A stretch of DNA of 23,603 nucleotides from assembly GCA_027604665.1 (NCBI GenBank), contig JADGIZ010000135.1, forward strand, positions 1-23,603. Reading direction: 5' to 3'. The notes under the pieces are model-generated. The model saw nothing but the letters and a program-made list of their open reading frames with translations, did not search any database and was not told the DNA's origin. The translations under genes were made by a program, and so were the position numbers. Of this stretch, positions 1-9,138 are shown one piece after another (the first letter of the stretch is position 1; the number at the start of each line of letters is the position of its first letter). The DNA is from Polyrhizophydium stewartii (lineage: Eukaryota > Chytridiomycota > Chytridiomycetes > Rhizophydiales).

Positions 1-1480
1 CCCAATATAGGGCTTCGCCGCGCCTTGTCTTTGCTTCATTCCATGCCGCACATATGGCGCGCACTACCGGCGCAACATCTCCGCCCCCCTTCAAAAAAAA
101 AAAAAACCGGCGCAACATGCAAAGCGGACTCGGCCATGTAGTGGAACACCTGGTTGTACGAGTTCACGATGCCTAATGCCCCGTTTGTCACGAAAGCGCC
201 ATCTTTGACAACTGGCAGTGGCTTTCCGGAGTTGAACAGGTCGCCGCGCTTTGCCTCGATCGCAACAATCATCTGCCCGCCGTTCGGGGTCGTGAAAATG
301 AACGCGATGTCGCACATGAGGCCACGGTTCCTGAGCCAGTCCACCTCAGCCACCACGCCGCTGGTCTGGCCGAAAAGCAGCGCGATGGCCTTGAGGAGCA
401 CCCTGACTCGTTCCTTGATTCCCGCCTCTTTGTCCAACAAGCATGCAGTGCGGAGCGATTTGGAAATGAGCCAGATTGCACTGGATCAGACGCAGAGCAT
501 CAGTATCCGCCTGCACACGTGACGAGCAATGCACAACTCACTCGTCTGCAGCTGGCGTCACAACAGAGCCTGCGTTGCTGATCGTGTGGTGGATGCGGTT
601 GATCAGGGTGTCTTCTGCTGCGTTGCCTGCGTTGCCTGCGTCGCCAGTGTTGGAACTGGTGCTCGTCGCAGCGTGTGTGGTGCCAGATGTGTCAAGCTGC
701 GGCGCTGTGCTCGCGGTGGGCATATTGAGCTCCACTTTGGAGAACTGGAGCAGATCAGTCTTCCGTTGTCCCTTTGCAGCATTGTTTGACTGGGCATTTT
801 CTGCTTCCGTGCTCTTTCCTGATCCGCCAGACGCCAAGACTTGAGCGACTCGGTCTTTCGACGAGCCCTTCCCCGAGCTGGCCTTTGCTAAGGCTCGGCC
901 AGAAGCGACTCTCTTCAAGTCTGGCGCCGTGCCGCTGTCAGCCAGCTCGGATCTCTTTCTGCCCTTTGGCGAGCCCTCGCTCGCAGCGACTGTTGTTGAT
1001 TCCTGTGTCATGGCATCAGTGGCTGTGTCTTGACGTGGCTCGTTTGTCCCTTTGCGAAAGTTCTCCAACACATCGTGAGGGCAGACTGCATAATATGCCG
1101 ATGCTTTGCGTCAGCAGCAATATGAAGCGGAGGCGGAATTGATTTGAGCGAGCCTCACAAATCGGCGTCATGACACTGAGTTGCAGATCGAGGGCCTTTG
1201 TGTGGTCGGCACGGGCAATGCTACCGACGACGGTGTTGGCTGCGAACGGCTCGCGGCCTCGACACCACGTGTCTGTGGTGTACAGCGTGGGTCCATCTGC
1301 GCAGCGCTTGCCAATGCACTTGATCCAGTTGCTGCTGACTGAATCCAACGCAATGATGTCGAGCAAGCCGGCGACATTCGTGGTCGAGTCGACACGAAGC
1401 TGCAGCTTGTAGCCATAGAGGTACTTGACAAAGACGACGATTTCTCTGGCGGGCTGCGGCAACGACGAAGGGATATCCAT
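1..1480 (-). CDS. Crinkler-like protein, ubiquitin-like header plus PD-(D/E)XK nuclease-like domain, 3' end disturbed
   Basis: Three exons on the minus strand: 1480-1159, 1085-542 and 480 leftwards. Introns are 1158-1086 (GTGAGG, TGCTGAC, GCAG) and 541-481 (GTGAGT, ATCCAG). The ATG at 1480 follows an in-frame stop. Residues about 12-100 resemble ubiquitin (opening VFVKYLYGYKLQLRV, then an IGKR..ADGPTL stretch), as in headers of Crinkler/CR-type effectors. A Ser/Ala/Thr-rich linker of about 180 residues follows. Residues about 300-400 carry E334, D346 in CDIAFIF and E364-x-K366 in IVAIEAKRG, the spacing of a PD-(D/E)XK nuclease core. As read, a stop at 38-36 gives 436 residues, but the last codons are set by a poly(A) duplication (see repeat). 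Without it the frame stays open to the edge, so the gene is probably longer and cut by the window or damaged. Family assignment is inference from domain order; a non-effector nuclease is possible. Confidence 0.55.
66..118. repeat. 13-bp direct repeats flanking a short poly(A)-ended insert
   Basis: ACCGGCGCAACAT occurs at 66-78 and again at 106-118. Between them lie 27 bases ending in a run of A (93-105; the next A belongs to the second repeat). This is the shape of a target-site duplication around a tiny poly(A)-tailed insert, and also of a simple 40-bp duplication with a homopolymer. The 40-bp unit is not a multiple of three, so it shifts the minus-strand Crinkler-like frame. Confidence 0.7.
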
Positions 1481-1572
1481 CACGACGTCCTTTGAGCTGA
1501 GTGGCTTCTGCTTGTCGGCCGATCCTGTTGCCTGCCGCAGCGACTGTCATGGATGTGTGGGGGGCATTTTCC

Positions 1573-1578
1573 TTTATT
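1573..1578 (-). terminator. AATAAA poly(A) signal
   Basis: The minus strand reads AATAAA here, between the stop of the coiled-coil gene (1861) and the ATG of the Crinkler-like gene (1480). It fits 3'-end formation of the coiled-coil transcript. Confidence 0.45.
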
Positions 1579-1860
1579 TTCTCATTTGGCCATTTTCCAG
1601 TGTTTCCACCGGTAGCCATAATACATTCTTTGGAGCCCCAACTCGCGGCCTGACAGCGACGACGCACGCGACGTTGCATCTTGAACGACGTGCATCTCGC
1701 CCGCGGCGGCGGTAGATGCATGCGAGGCATCTGCAGCGTCATCAATGTCCATTGACGACTCTTGCTCGCCGACGCCCGTCACGACATCTTGCTCGCTCGG
1801 CGTCACAAGCTCGTCTTGCGCCGACACATCCATCTCGCTTGATGCCGAGCGAGCTGCGAA

Positions 1861-3227
1861 CTATACCGCGGCACCATCCGTGACGATCTCGGCCGAGCTG
1901 TCCCGCACTGCAAGTGTGTGCTGTGCTCTTGATTGCGCGGTGCTGGCGGCCAAGATGCTGTGATCCGGCGACCCTGCATGCCAGTCAGCGTCTGCAGCGT
2001 TGAGGTCGCTCCAAACACGTCGGACTCACTGCTGTTGGCGGACTTGTGCTTGACCAGAGTGCAGTAGAACGATGAGATTCTCTGCAAGGCGAGAAGGCTT
2101 TCTATCGAAGGATCTTCTCGCAGAAGTTTCCAATAAAGTTCGGAAAAAAAGCCAGCCTCAGACTGCTTAAAGTCCCCTAGACTATTGCGCTCGAAGTACT
2201 GTTCTCGCCAGTCAACAAACTGACAAAACAGCAGGATGAGATGCTTGGTCTTGATGCATAAACAGCAGTCGCATGCCATCGGGCGGCAGTGCGCATAAAC
2301 AGGTCAGCAAGCCAATGCGAAGTGCCGTCAACAACAGCTCGATGGACTGCATACTTTTCGATGAGCTTCGCGCGAACTGTCCAGGTGCATCTGAGCTACA
2401 ATAGGCCTAAACGCTTCAGGAAGCAAGTCCGCTTCGGCCCGGCGCTCTTGCAGCTGCAGCTCCAAGAGGCGCCGCTGAGAATTCTGCAGCTTCTGCAGCA
2501 TTTCAAGCTCGCTTTGCTGCGCTTCTTTAAGATATTCAAATGCGGTCTCGGCTGATTTGTATGAGCTGAGAAAGAATCCTTGTGCATTCTGAAGCTCCAT
2601 GCTCTCCGGTTGCAATTGAGACGTCACATTGCCGAGCTGCGTCGTCAAGTTATTGAGCTGTTTCCATGCGGCGTTGAGCTGCTGCCGCTCAAACTGGAGT
2701 CTCTTTTGCAGTATTGGGTGTTCTGGAGTTGCATCTAGCATATCAAAGACGGCAAACACGCGCTCTTGAGCATGATCAATTTCCTGTTTTGCGCGATCGA
2801 GCCTCTGATAGAGCCTCTGCTTTGCTTCGCGATGCTCTTGCTCTGCGCGATCGAGCCTCTGTTTTGCTTCGCGATGCTCTTGCTCTGCGCGATCGAGCAT
2901 CGTCTGGGCTCGCCGGTGATTTTCTCGATCAAGCTCGACCTGCTGCTGAGCGATGTTGTATTCGACCTGTGGGCGCCGTAATTGAAGCAGCTCGTCTCTA
3001 ATCATCTGCGTGAGGAGGGACTCTGGCTGCTGCGACGGAGGCTGCTGCTGCTGCTGCTGAGAGGGTTGTGACGGAGGCTGCTGCACAAGCTGGCGGCCAG
3101 GCACGGCTGTTTGCATTGGCACTGCAAAGGATCGCTGCGAAGGTATCTGCACAGTCGGCAGCTCGGTCGCTTGCGCGTGCGGCTCCGCATGGTGACCGGG
3201 CGGCCGGTCTTCATTCCGAGGGGTCAT
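1861..3227 (-). CDS. Gln-rich coiled-coil protein of unknown function
   Basis: Three exons: 3227-2355, 2249-2030 and 1973-1861, with introns 2354-2250 (GTATGC; first AG after the branch motif) and 2029-1974 (GTGAGT, CGCTGAC, GCAG). They sum to 401 codons plus stop. An in-frame GTG 17 codons upstream makes the ATG at 3227 the likely but unproven start. Residues 1-75 are Pro/Gln-rich with a run of six Gln. Residues about 80-285 form a long charged coiled coil, including two identical copies of DRAEQEHREAKQRL. Exon 2 codes for a more globular, aromatic-rich stretch (FVDWREQYFERNSLGDF). I do not recognise a family. The same frame stays open for about 90 codons after the TAG at 1863-1861 (see findings), so the gene may be truncated. 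A gypsy relic sits just upstream and could have removed a 5' exon. Confidence 0.55.
2821..2900. repeat. 42-bp tandem repeat inside the coiled-coil exon
   Basis: A 42-bp unit beginning TTTGCTTCGCGATGCTCTTG starts at 2821 and again at 2863, nearly identical. A partial third copy of the GCGCGATCGAGCCTCTG segment lies just before it. On the minus strand it codes for the doubled 14-residue heptad-like unit of the coiled coil and keeps the frame. Confidence 0.8.
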
Positions 3228-3420
3228 GTGTTGTGTGGAGACGAGGCGAGCAAGTGGAGACGGCGTCTCGCGGCGCACGTGTTTTGGCTATTTCTGGCGC
3301 TTCCTTGCGCTCGGTGGCGCCTTGGAACAGCACGCCAGGTTCAGCCGCACCGCAGCGCCGCCTGCAGGCAGCGTCTGTGGGCTCAGCAGGCCCGGAAGGT
3401 GGGCGTAGCTCTGGCTGCGC

Positions 3421-3795
3421 ATGCTACCCGGCATCAGCTTCGGCAGGCAGGGCGGCAGCACGATGTTCATTCTCGAGATCGTTCTGGACTCGAGTGACTT
3501 GCCAATATCCATCTGTGGCAGCTGTCGATCCGCAAGAGCAGGAGGCGATCGAAGACCTCGTCGTCAACAACCTCGAGAAGGGACTTGTCCGCGAGTTGTT
3601 GTCGGTGTTCAATACACCGATCCTGTTTGTGTGCAGCAAGAGCGGCTCGCTCCGCCTGCGCATCAAGTGTCGCTTGCTGAGCCTGCTCGCCAGTCGCGAC
3701 TCACATCCCCTGCCGCCGATCCCCCTGACACTCGAACAACTGAGCAATGGGACTGAGCTCTCGCACCTTGGCGTGCCCTCGGCGTGCAAAACAGC
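3421..3795 (+). pseudogene. Ty3/gypsy retrotransposon reverse-transcriptase relic
   Basis: In frame 1 about 3421-3510 resembles the region just before gypsy reverse transcriptase (FILEIVLDSSDLPI, like the usual H-x-I-E-L...PP motif). The frame then shifts by one. From about 3505 frame 2 reads YPSVAAVDPQEQEAIEDLV, then NNLEKGLVRE, NTPILFVCSKSGSLRLRI, HPLPPIPLTLEQLSNGTELS and HLGVPSACK. These line up in order with the gypsy landmarks: E-L-x-A-L-x-E-x-L, N-L-x-K-G-F-I-R-x-S, P-V-L-F-V-K-K-K-D-G-S-L-R-L, H-P-L-P-x-I and F-S-K-L-D-L-R-S-A-Y. The catalytic YxDD region, integrase, RNase H and LTRs are not seen. At least one frameshift and loss of the D-Y-R and L-D-L residues mark it as dead. Confidence 0.75.
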
Positions 3796-3943
3796 CAGCC
3801 AGCACCTCAACCTCCCACTCCCTTCGCCGAGGCTTCGTTTTGTAACACCAGGACAGGATTTCCATCTTCAAAAATGAGACATGATTGTTTGTGGCGTTGG
3901 AAGGAAACAAGCATCAAGATGGGTCTGGCTGGAGTCCAGCCGT

Positions 3944-6900
3944 CTACGCGGAGTACGGGTTGCCATCATGGTAGCTGCACACAATTGTTGAGCACGCCCG
4001 TCTTGCAACACAACCTCCCAAACCGATCGACTTACATCACTGTGTTTGAAAGCCTGTCAAGGCAGGCAGGCCGGGTCGCAATCTTGTTGTAGCTCAGATT
4101 GCTGTGGCCGAGAATCAGCAAGGTGCGGATGCTTTCCAAATGTTGTCGCTGCAGCTCACAGTGTCCGTAGCTGCTGCATCTCGCCCAAATCGTCCGGTAG
4201 ATCGACAAGCAAATTGCTGCTCACAAGGCTGCGCACCTGTCGCATCAGCATCTGGAAAGCCACAAAACAAAGCTACATGACGCGCTTACAGGTGCTCGAG
4301 CATCCTGAGATTCGATATGCCCTCTGGAAGCTGGACAAGCAGATTGCTGTTGAGATCGCTGTTTTGCAAAGGGGGCACGTCAGACACACTGAAGCCGGAT
4401 TCTAAGCCGCTGCAATCACCCACAGCTGCTTGAGTCTTTCGAGCTGCGCGGTTGACGGCGGTAGACTGGAGAGTTGGTTGCTGCTCAGATATCTGCACAA
4501 AAAGCACGTCAGATGAGCCGAGGTGCAAAGCTCTTCCAGGCGGACGCCACGCACAGCTCTTGGATGGACTTTAGCCGACCAAAGGCTTCAGGAAGGCTTT
4601 GAAGCCCATTAGAGCCAAGATGGCTTCGGATAAACATATCAGCAGCTGTATCCATGTGCCGCGCGAATGTGCGGTTGCAACGCACAGTCTGACAAGCGAC
4701 TTGAGCTCGATAAACGAGTCTGGAATGCTGGTACGGCGGTTGTCAAAAAGGGATCTGCAAATCCGCCATGTCAGCCCTTCCAACAGCGTAAATCCGACAC
4801 CTGCTTGCGATTCTGACAAGAATTTGAGCTGTCTGAGCCGGCCAAAGGACTTTGGAAGCTCAGTCAGCTGATTCTCGTCCAAAACCCTGCAGTCGCGCGC
4901 GTAAGCCACCAACCGCAGATAAGCTGCAAACGGATGAGACCCACAGGTTCTCCAACTTGCAGATGGAGCCAAACGATTCTGGTAGACTCTCAATTGAGTT
5001 TCCGGCGAGATCGCTGCAAGCACCAGATATCAGTTTCAGGGCCAATACATCAAAGATTCAACAATCCGAGGCTTACAGCATCTTCAGATGCACCATCCCG
5101 CCAAGGGACTCGGGAAGGCCTTGCAGCCGACAGTATGCGAGAGACCTGAGCAGCAGCATGCTCAGTGGTGCATGCGCACTTGGCGAGAGAGCTGCACTTA
5201 CAGCTGTTTGAGCCGATTGAGCCGCCCAATCTGATCCGGAAGCTCTCCGAGTTGATTGCCGCTCAAATCCCTAAAAGGAGCGTGTGTCAGCTTTGCCAAG
5301 AACAGAAAACATACATCGCCGCTTCTGCGCACAGTTTTGTGAGTTGCATGAGGTCGATGAACGATTGCGGCAGGGCAGAGAGTTGATTCGAGCTTAGATT
5401 GCTGCAGATTCATAGTCGGCCTTCAATGGACACTCGAGATGGCAACCATGCAAGCAGCCTCACAGATCTTTGAGATGTGCGAGCTTGCCAAAGCCGGCTG
5501 GCAGGCTCTCCAACTGATTGTGCTGCAAATCTCTGCGGAGCAGCTTCAGCATAAGATATAACCGCCTGTTTCGACAAAACTGCTGCTTACAAGTCTGCGA
5601 GTTGCACCAGCTTGCAAAGCGAATCGGGCAGCACCTTCAACCTGTTGTGGGGAATTGTGCTAATCGGCGCACCATAAGTCACGCATTAGCATTGCCCTCA
5701 AGTGGGAAGCTCGGCAGCCTAAACCTACAGCTTCTCGAGGTGGGCAAGGTCGCCAATGCTTTCAGGCAGCTCGTTGATGCGGTTGCCGTCAAGGTTGCTG
5801 CATTGGCCGAGTTAGCAGCAGCAAGTATCATTAACTCGACATGTCCAGCACGGCATACAGCTCGGTAAGATTGGCTAGTCGTCCAATGTCAGCGGGCAGG
5901 TCGGAAATGCCCGAGTCGCCATTGAGCTGCTTTGTGTGCGATAGATTCCTGCCCAAAGTGCCGAGTCAACATGCACACTGCAAGCTATCGCCTACGGCAG
6001 CTTGGTCGGACTCACAAGATTCGCAGGCTCTGCATGCTTGTGATGGCTATGGGGAGCTTCTCGATCTTGCAGTCAGAGAGGTTGCTTGAAGCACAGGCTG
6101 ATGTCAGAATCAGATGCTGTGCTGCAAGCAAGAACACGCGTATCCTACAGAATCTCGAGCAGCTGCATCTCGCCGATTTGCTCGGGCAACTCCTTGATGT
6201 TGTTTCCTGACAGATTGCTGCACATGGACGTCAGTCCTGCCGTGGCGGATGCATGGCCTTATGGCTGCGCATGAAACGCACAGAATCTTGAGCTGTTTGA
6301 GGCTTGCGAGGGCATCTGGGATCTCATCCAGCCCGCAGCCAGAGATGTCGCTGTTGTGCTGCTGTCAGCACACAGTCAGTGCCTGCAAATCAGCCTGGCG
6401 ATCACAACTTACAGCTCGACAAGCTGTGTGAGCTTCGAAATGCGAGTTGAAATCGGTCCCCTGAGCTTGTTCTGGCCGATACGCCTGCGCCGCGTGCTGT
6501 CAGCCCGTGAGCAGTGACGTCGCGCACCAATATGCACGCACAAGGACGTCAGATTGCGCAGTCCAAACAGCTTGGCAGGTATCTCGCCGTGGAGCTCGTT
6601 CTGGTCAAGCCAGCTGCCACCCGGTTGGTCAGCAGTGCAGGCAGCATGTCGCTCGCAGCCAAACGCAACTCACAGCGTCCTGAGCTCAGTCAGGCGACCC
6701 AGATCCTCAGGAATGCCGCCAGAGATTCCTGAGGCTGTGAGACGGCTGCAGCACAAATCAGCACCGCCCGTAGCAGCCTCCCAAGGTGCATGGCGCGCAA
6801 GCGTACACTCACAGGGCAGTCAAGTTGTGCTCGGCGTCCCAATCGAGTCGCCATTTGACCGTGCTGCGCTGCGTTGTTGTGTCAAATATAAACACAAGAT

Positions 6901-8993
6901 CGCCGTGTGGGTTGTTGCTGCTTAATGTAATGCCGCTATCCCTGGTCCAGTCTGGGAACGCAGCACAGAGAAGCTCAATGTCCGATGCACCGGGACGGGC
7001 GAGCTCAGGCTCTGCAGAAAATGAAAAGGGTCAGCGATCCCTCGAAAACAGAGGCATGATTATGCAAAACGCACCCATCTTGAGCTTGTTGTTAAGCCTG
7101 GAGATAAACTGGTCCAGGTTCGGGCGGATGTTCGGAATCTGCATTTTAGCTTGAATGAATAAATCGAATAGCTGCCTGTCAAATCCTTCTGGATTGTCAA
7201 GATATGAGGTTCTGACTTGGGCTGGCTCCTTGCCAAGCACGATCGACAGCGCCATGACGCCGAACGAGAAAATATCATGCTTCGCATCTGGCTTGGATCC
7301 AGCCTTGGATGCCTCCGGGGCGGCAAATGCATCCGCGTTGGAATCGGTTTTGCTGGGCTTGCCGATTCCGACAGCTGGCACAATCAGCACCTTGGTGACC
7401 TGGATCTCGCGCACATCATCGACCATGCGCTCCTTGATTTCTGCGCTCAGACATCAACCCGCTGTCAGCAATGTGGCGCGCAAGCGGCTGAATCGTGACC
7501 TACAGCATCTACGCACCAACGCGCACATGGCGCATGGTCAAGCTGCCGTGCACAATCGGCGCATCTGGAGCTTGCTCGTGCAGGTACTTGAGCCCGCGCG
7601 CGATGCGCAGCAGGATTCTGAGCTTGTTGTCCTGGCTGAGGTCAGGATGATCTTTGACAAGCGACTCGAGGTCGTACTCGACGAACGGAAGAGCAATGAA
7701 CGGCCCGCGGACCGTCTGTTTGTCCTTGGCGAGGCAGATGCCCGTGAGCTGCAGCAGGTTCGGGTGGTTGGCGTTGAACCAGCGGTGCGCCTCGGCTTCG
7801 AGATCGTCCTCGCGGCCCTCGATGCCGTCGTGGAACTCCTTGATCACAAACGGACTGCCATCCATCTTGGCCTCGAACACGCGGAACGAGCCCGACGAGT
7901 CGAGCGGCTTTGGCGCAATCATGAAGTCGTCGTGCCGCAGCAGCAGCGTGCGCGGGCGGAGCAGTCTGCAGCAGCGGCGAGTGCACAGGTTAGCGGCGCA
8001 CGACAGGCAGACGCGCGGTGCGGCACAAGTTCACGCACGCAAGCATCTTGTCGGCCTTGACATCAATGATGTTGAGCTGCTCAGCCATGCGCATCAGCAT
8101 CATGGCGCTGTCGACCTGCATGGCAAGCGACAGCAGCTCCTTGATCTTGCCAAGCTTCTTGCGCAGCGACTCGACCTGCGCGGCCATCTTGGTGCTGGCG
8201 CCACCCAGGAGCGCACGCCATGTCTTTGCGTCGGCTTTGGCGCGCTCGACAGCCGCGTTCGCCTCCTTGAGTAGCGCGACAAGGTCGCTGCACTTGCTCT
8301 GCACATCGGCCGAGAACCACTGGTTGGCCATTGGCGCAATGATCGCCTTGATCTCGCCAAGGGCGTCGCAGAACGCCTGCATAATCTTGGGTGCATCGCG
8401 GCTGTCGCCGATGTTCTTGAGGATCTTGTCGATGATACCGATGGCGATGCCAAGGCCCGGCACGGGCACAAAGTCGGCGGCGACCTTGGCGACATTGACA
8501 ATGGTCGAGGCGATCTCGAGGCCATTCGCAGCCAGAAAGCGCGTGGCAGCTTTGACGCCTTTGGAGCCAGCATCGCTTGTTTTGGCTATGAGTTGAGCAA
8601 ACTCAACAAGCGTGCTGGCCTTGTTGAGCGCGCTGCCGATCTCGCCGGCGCTCGGGACTGATATGCTTGGATCGACATGCTTGACAAGCGTGTCGAGTAC
8701 CGTGGCGATAGTATCCTTATTCTGCAAGCATGTGCACGGCGATGGTCAGCACTGAGATCGAGACGCATATGGACAACACGCACGCAGCGCACCTCGGATG
8801 CAGCTCCGACGCCCGACTTGACGGCCTTGAACACATTCTCCAAGGCAGGGTCAGATGAGACCTTGGCCGGCGGTTTGTCGTCGACTTGCTTGGCAGCTTC
8901 GGCGGCAGCTTCGGCGTCCATGATGCGGCCGCGCAGATCAAAGCATGAGTCGACGATGTCGTCCATGGCACGCTGGATGTCGCTGTTGGACAT
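3944..8993 (-). CDS. MLKL/HeLo-like helical bundle - pseudokinase - 21 LRR protein
   Basis: Exons: 8993-8793, 8721-8039, 7965-7517, 7440-7075, 7011-6813, 21 LRR exons between 6745 and 4036, and a last one 3974-3944. They sum to 3405 nt, a clean 1134-residue frame. Residues 1-294 are helical, with PVPGLG at 153-158 and WRALL at 235-239, typical of MLKL N-terminal/HeLo-like four-helix bundles that permeabilise membranes in regulated cell death. Residues about 310-560 are a kinase fold: Lys337 (FVIKEF) and a helix-C Glu are kept, but the glycine loop is poor, HRD is HGS (434-436) and no DFG is visible before the APE at 485-487, so it is probably catalytically dead. Residues 567-632 form a linker like a plant LRR N-cap, then LRRs to the end. 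A role as ligand-triggered cell-death or immune protein is inference. An upstream exon from the ATG at 9358 (to about 9139, joining at 9082) may extend the N-terminus. Confidence 0.72.
4036..6745 (-). repeat. Array of 21 one-repeat LRR exons with phase-2 introns
   Basis: LRR exons (minus strand): 6745-6674, 6613-6542, 6484-6413, 6350-6282, 6217-6149, 6084-6016, 5948-5859, 5797-5729, 5659-5591, 5532-5464, 5401-5333, 5270-5202, 5145-5077, 5013-4945, 4886-4818, 4754-4686, 4623-4555, 4492-4424, 4358-4290, 4228-4160, 4101-4036. The first three are 72 nt and carry the plant-type G-x-I-P consensus (ISGGIPEDLGRLTELRTL). The others are 69 nt with SHOC2-like L-P-x-x-x-x-x-L, except repeat 7 (90 nt) and repeat 21 (66 nt). 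Every intron is phase 2 and splits the same leucine codon; introns are 56-69 nt. Symmetric exons can be gained or lost without frame damage, which suggests growth by exon duplication. Confidence 0.88.
7075..7965 (-). other. Pseudokinase domain within the LRR protein
   Basis: Two exons (7965-7517 and 7440-7075, intron 7516-7441) code for the kinase fold. Visible subdomains are: loop DSSGSFRVFEAKMDG; VAIK-like FVIKEF; NHPNLLQLTGICL; hinge PFIALPFVEYDL; catalytic loop VHGSLTMRHVRV in place of HRDLKxxNxLL; APE in FAAPEAS; subdomain IX DIFSFGVMALSIVLG. The HRD aspartate, the loop asparagine and the DFG aspartate are all replaced. MLKL itself couples a four-helix bundle to a pseudokinase, which is why the pairing here matters. 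Confidence 0.75.
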
Positions 8994-9138
8994 GGCCGGG
9001 TCGGCGCGGACAGCCCTTGCGGCCCTGTCGAGCAGCGCAAGCAGTTGGTCGCGATGCTGCTGAGGATGGTCGGCGCGGGGTTCAAGCTGCAACCGCGTGC
9101 CATGGCACCAGCCGCGGTAGGCATGCTCGCCTCCTGCA

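Noticed and set aside
1582..1833. Separate small gene starting at the ATG at 1833
   Set aside because: It is in the same frame as the preceding coiled-coil exon and better explained as its continuation past a TAG; no own splice or promoter signal seen.
3068..3420. Upstream part of the plus-strand frame that contains the gypsy RT fragment
   Set aside because: Antisense to the coiled-coil gene start and without gypsy protease or gag motifs; only the part from about 3421 is supported.
4036..6745. Regularly spaced units of about 131 nt resembling a CRISPR-like or satellite array
   Set aside because: Each unit contains a 69-72 nt coding LRR with GT...AG introns between; the DNA units are not near-identical repeats.
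3944..8993. NLR (NACHT or NB-ARC) receptor
   Set aside because: No P-loop GxxGxGK[ST] or Walker B is seen; the central domain carries kinase, not NTPase, landmarks.
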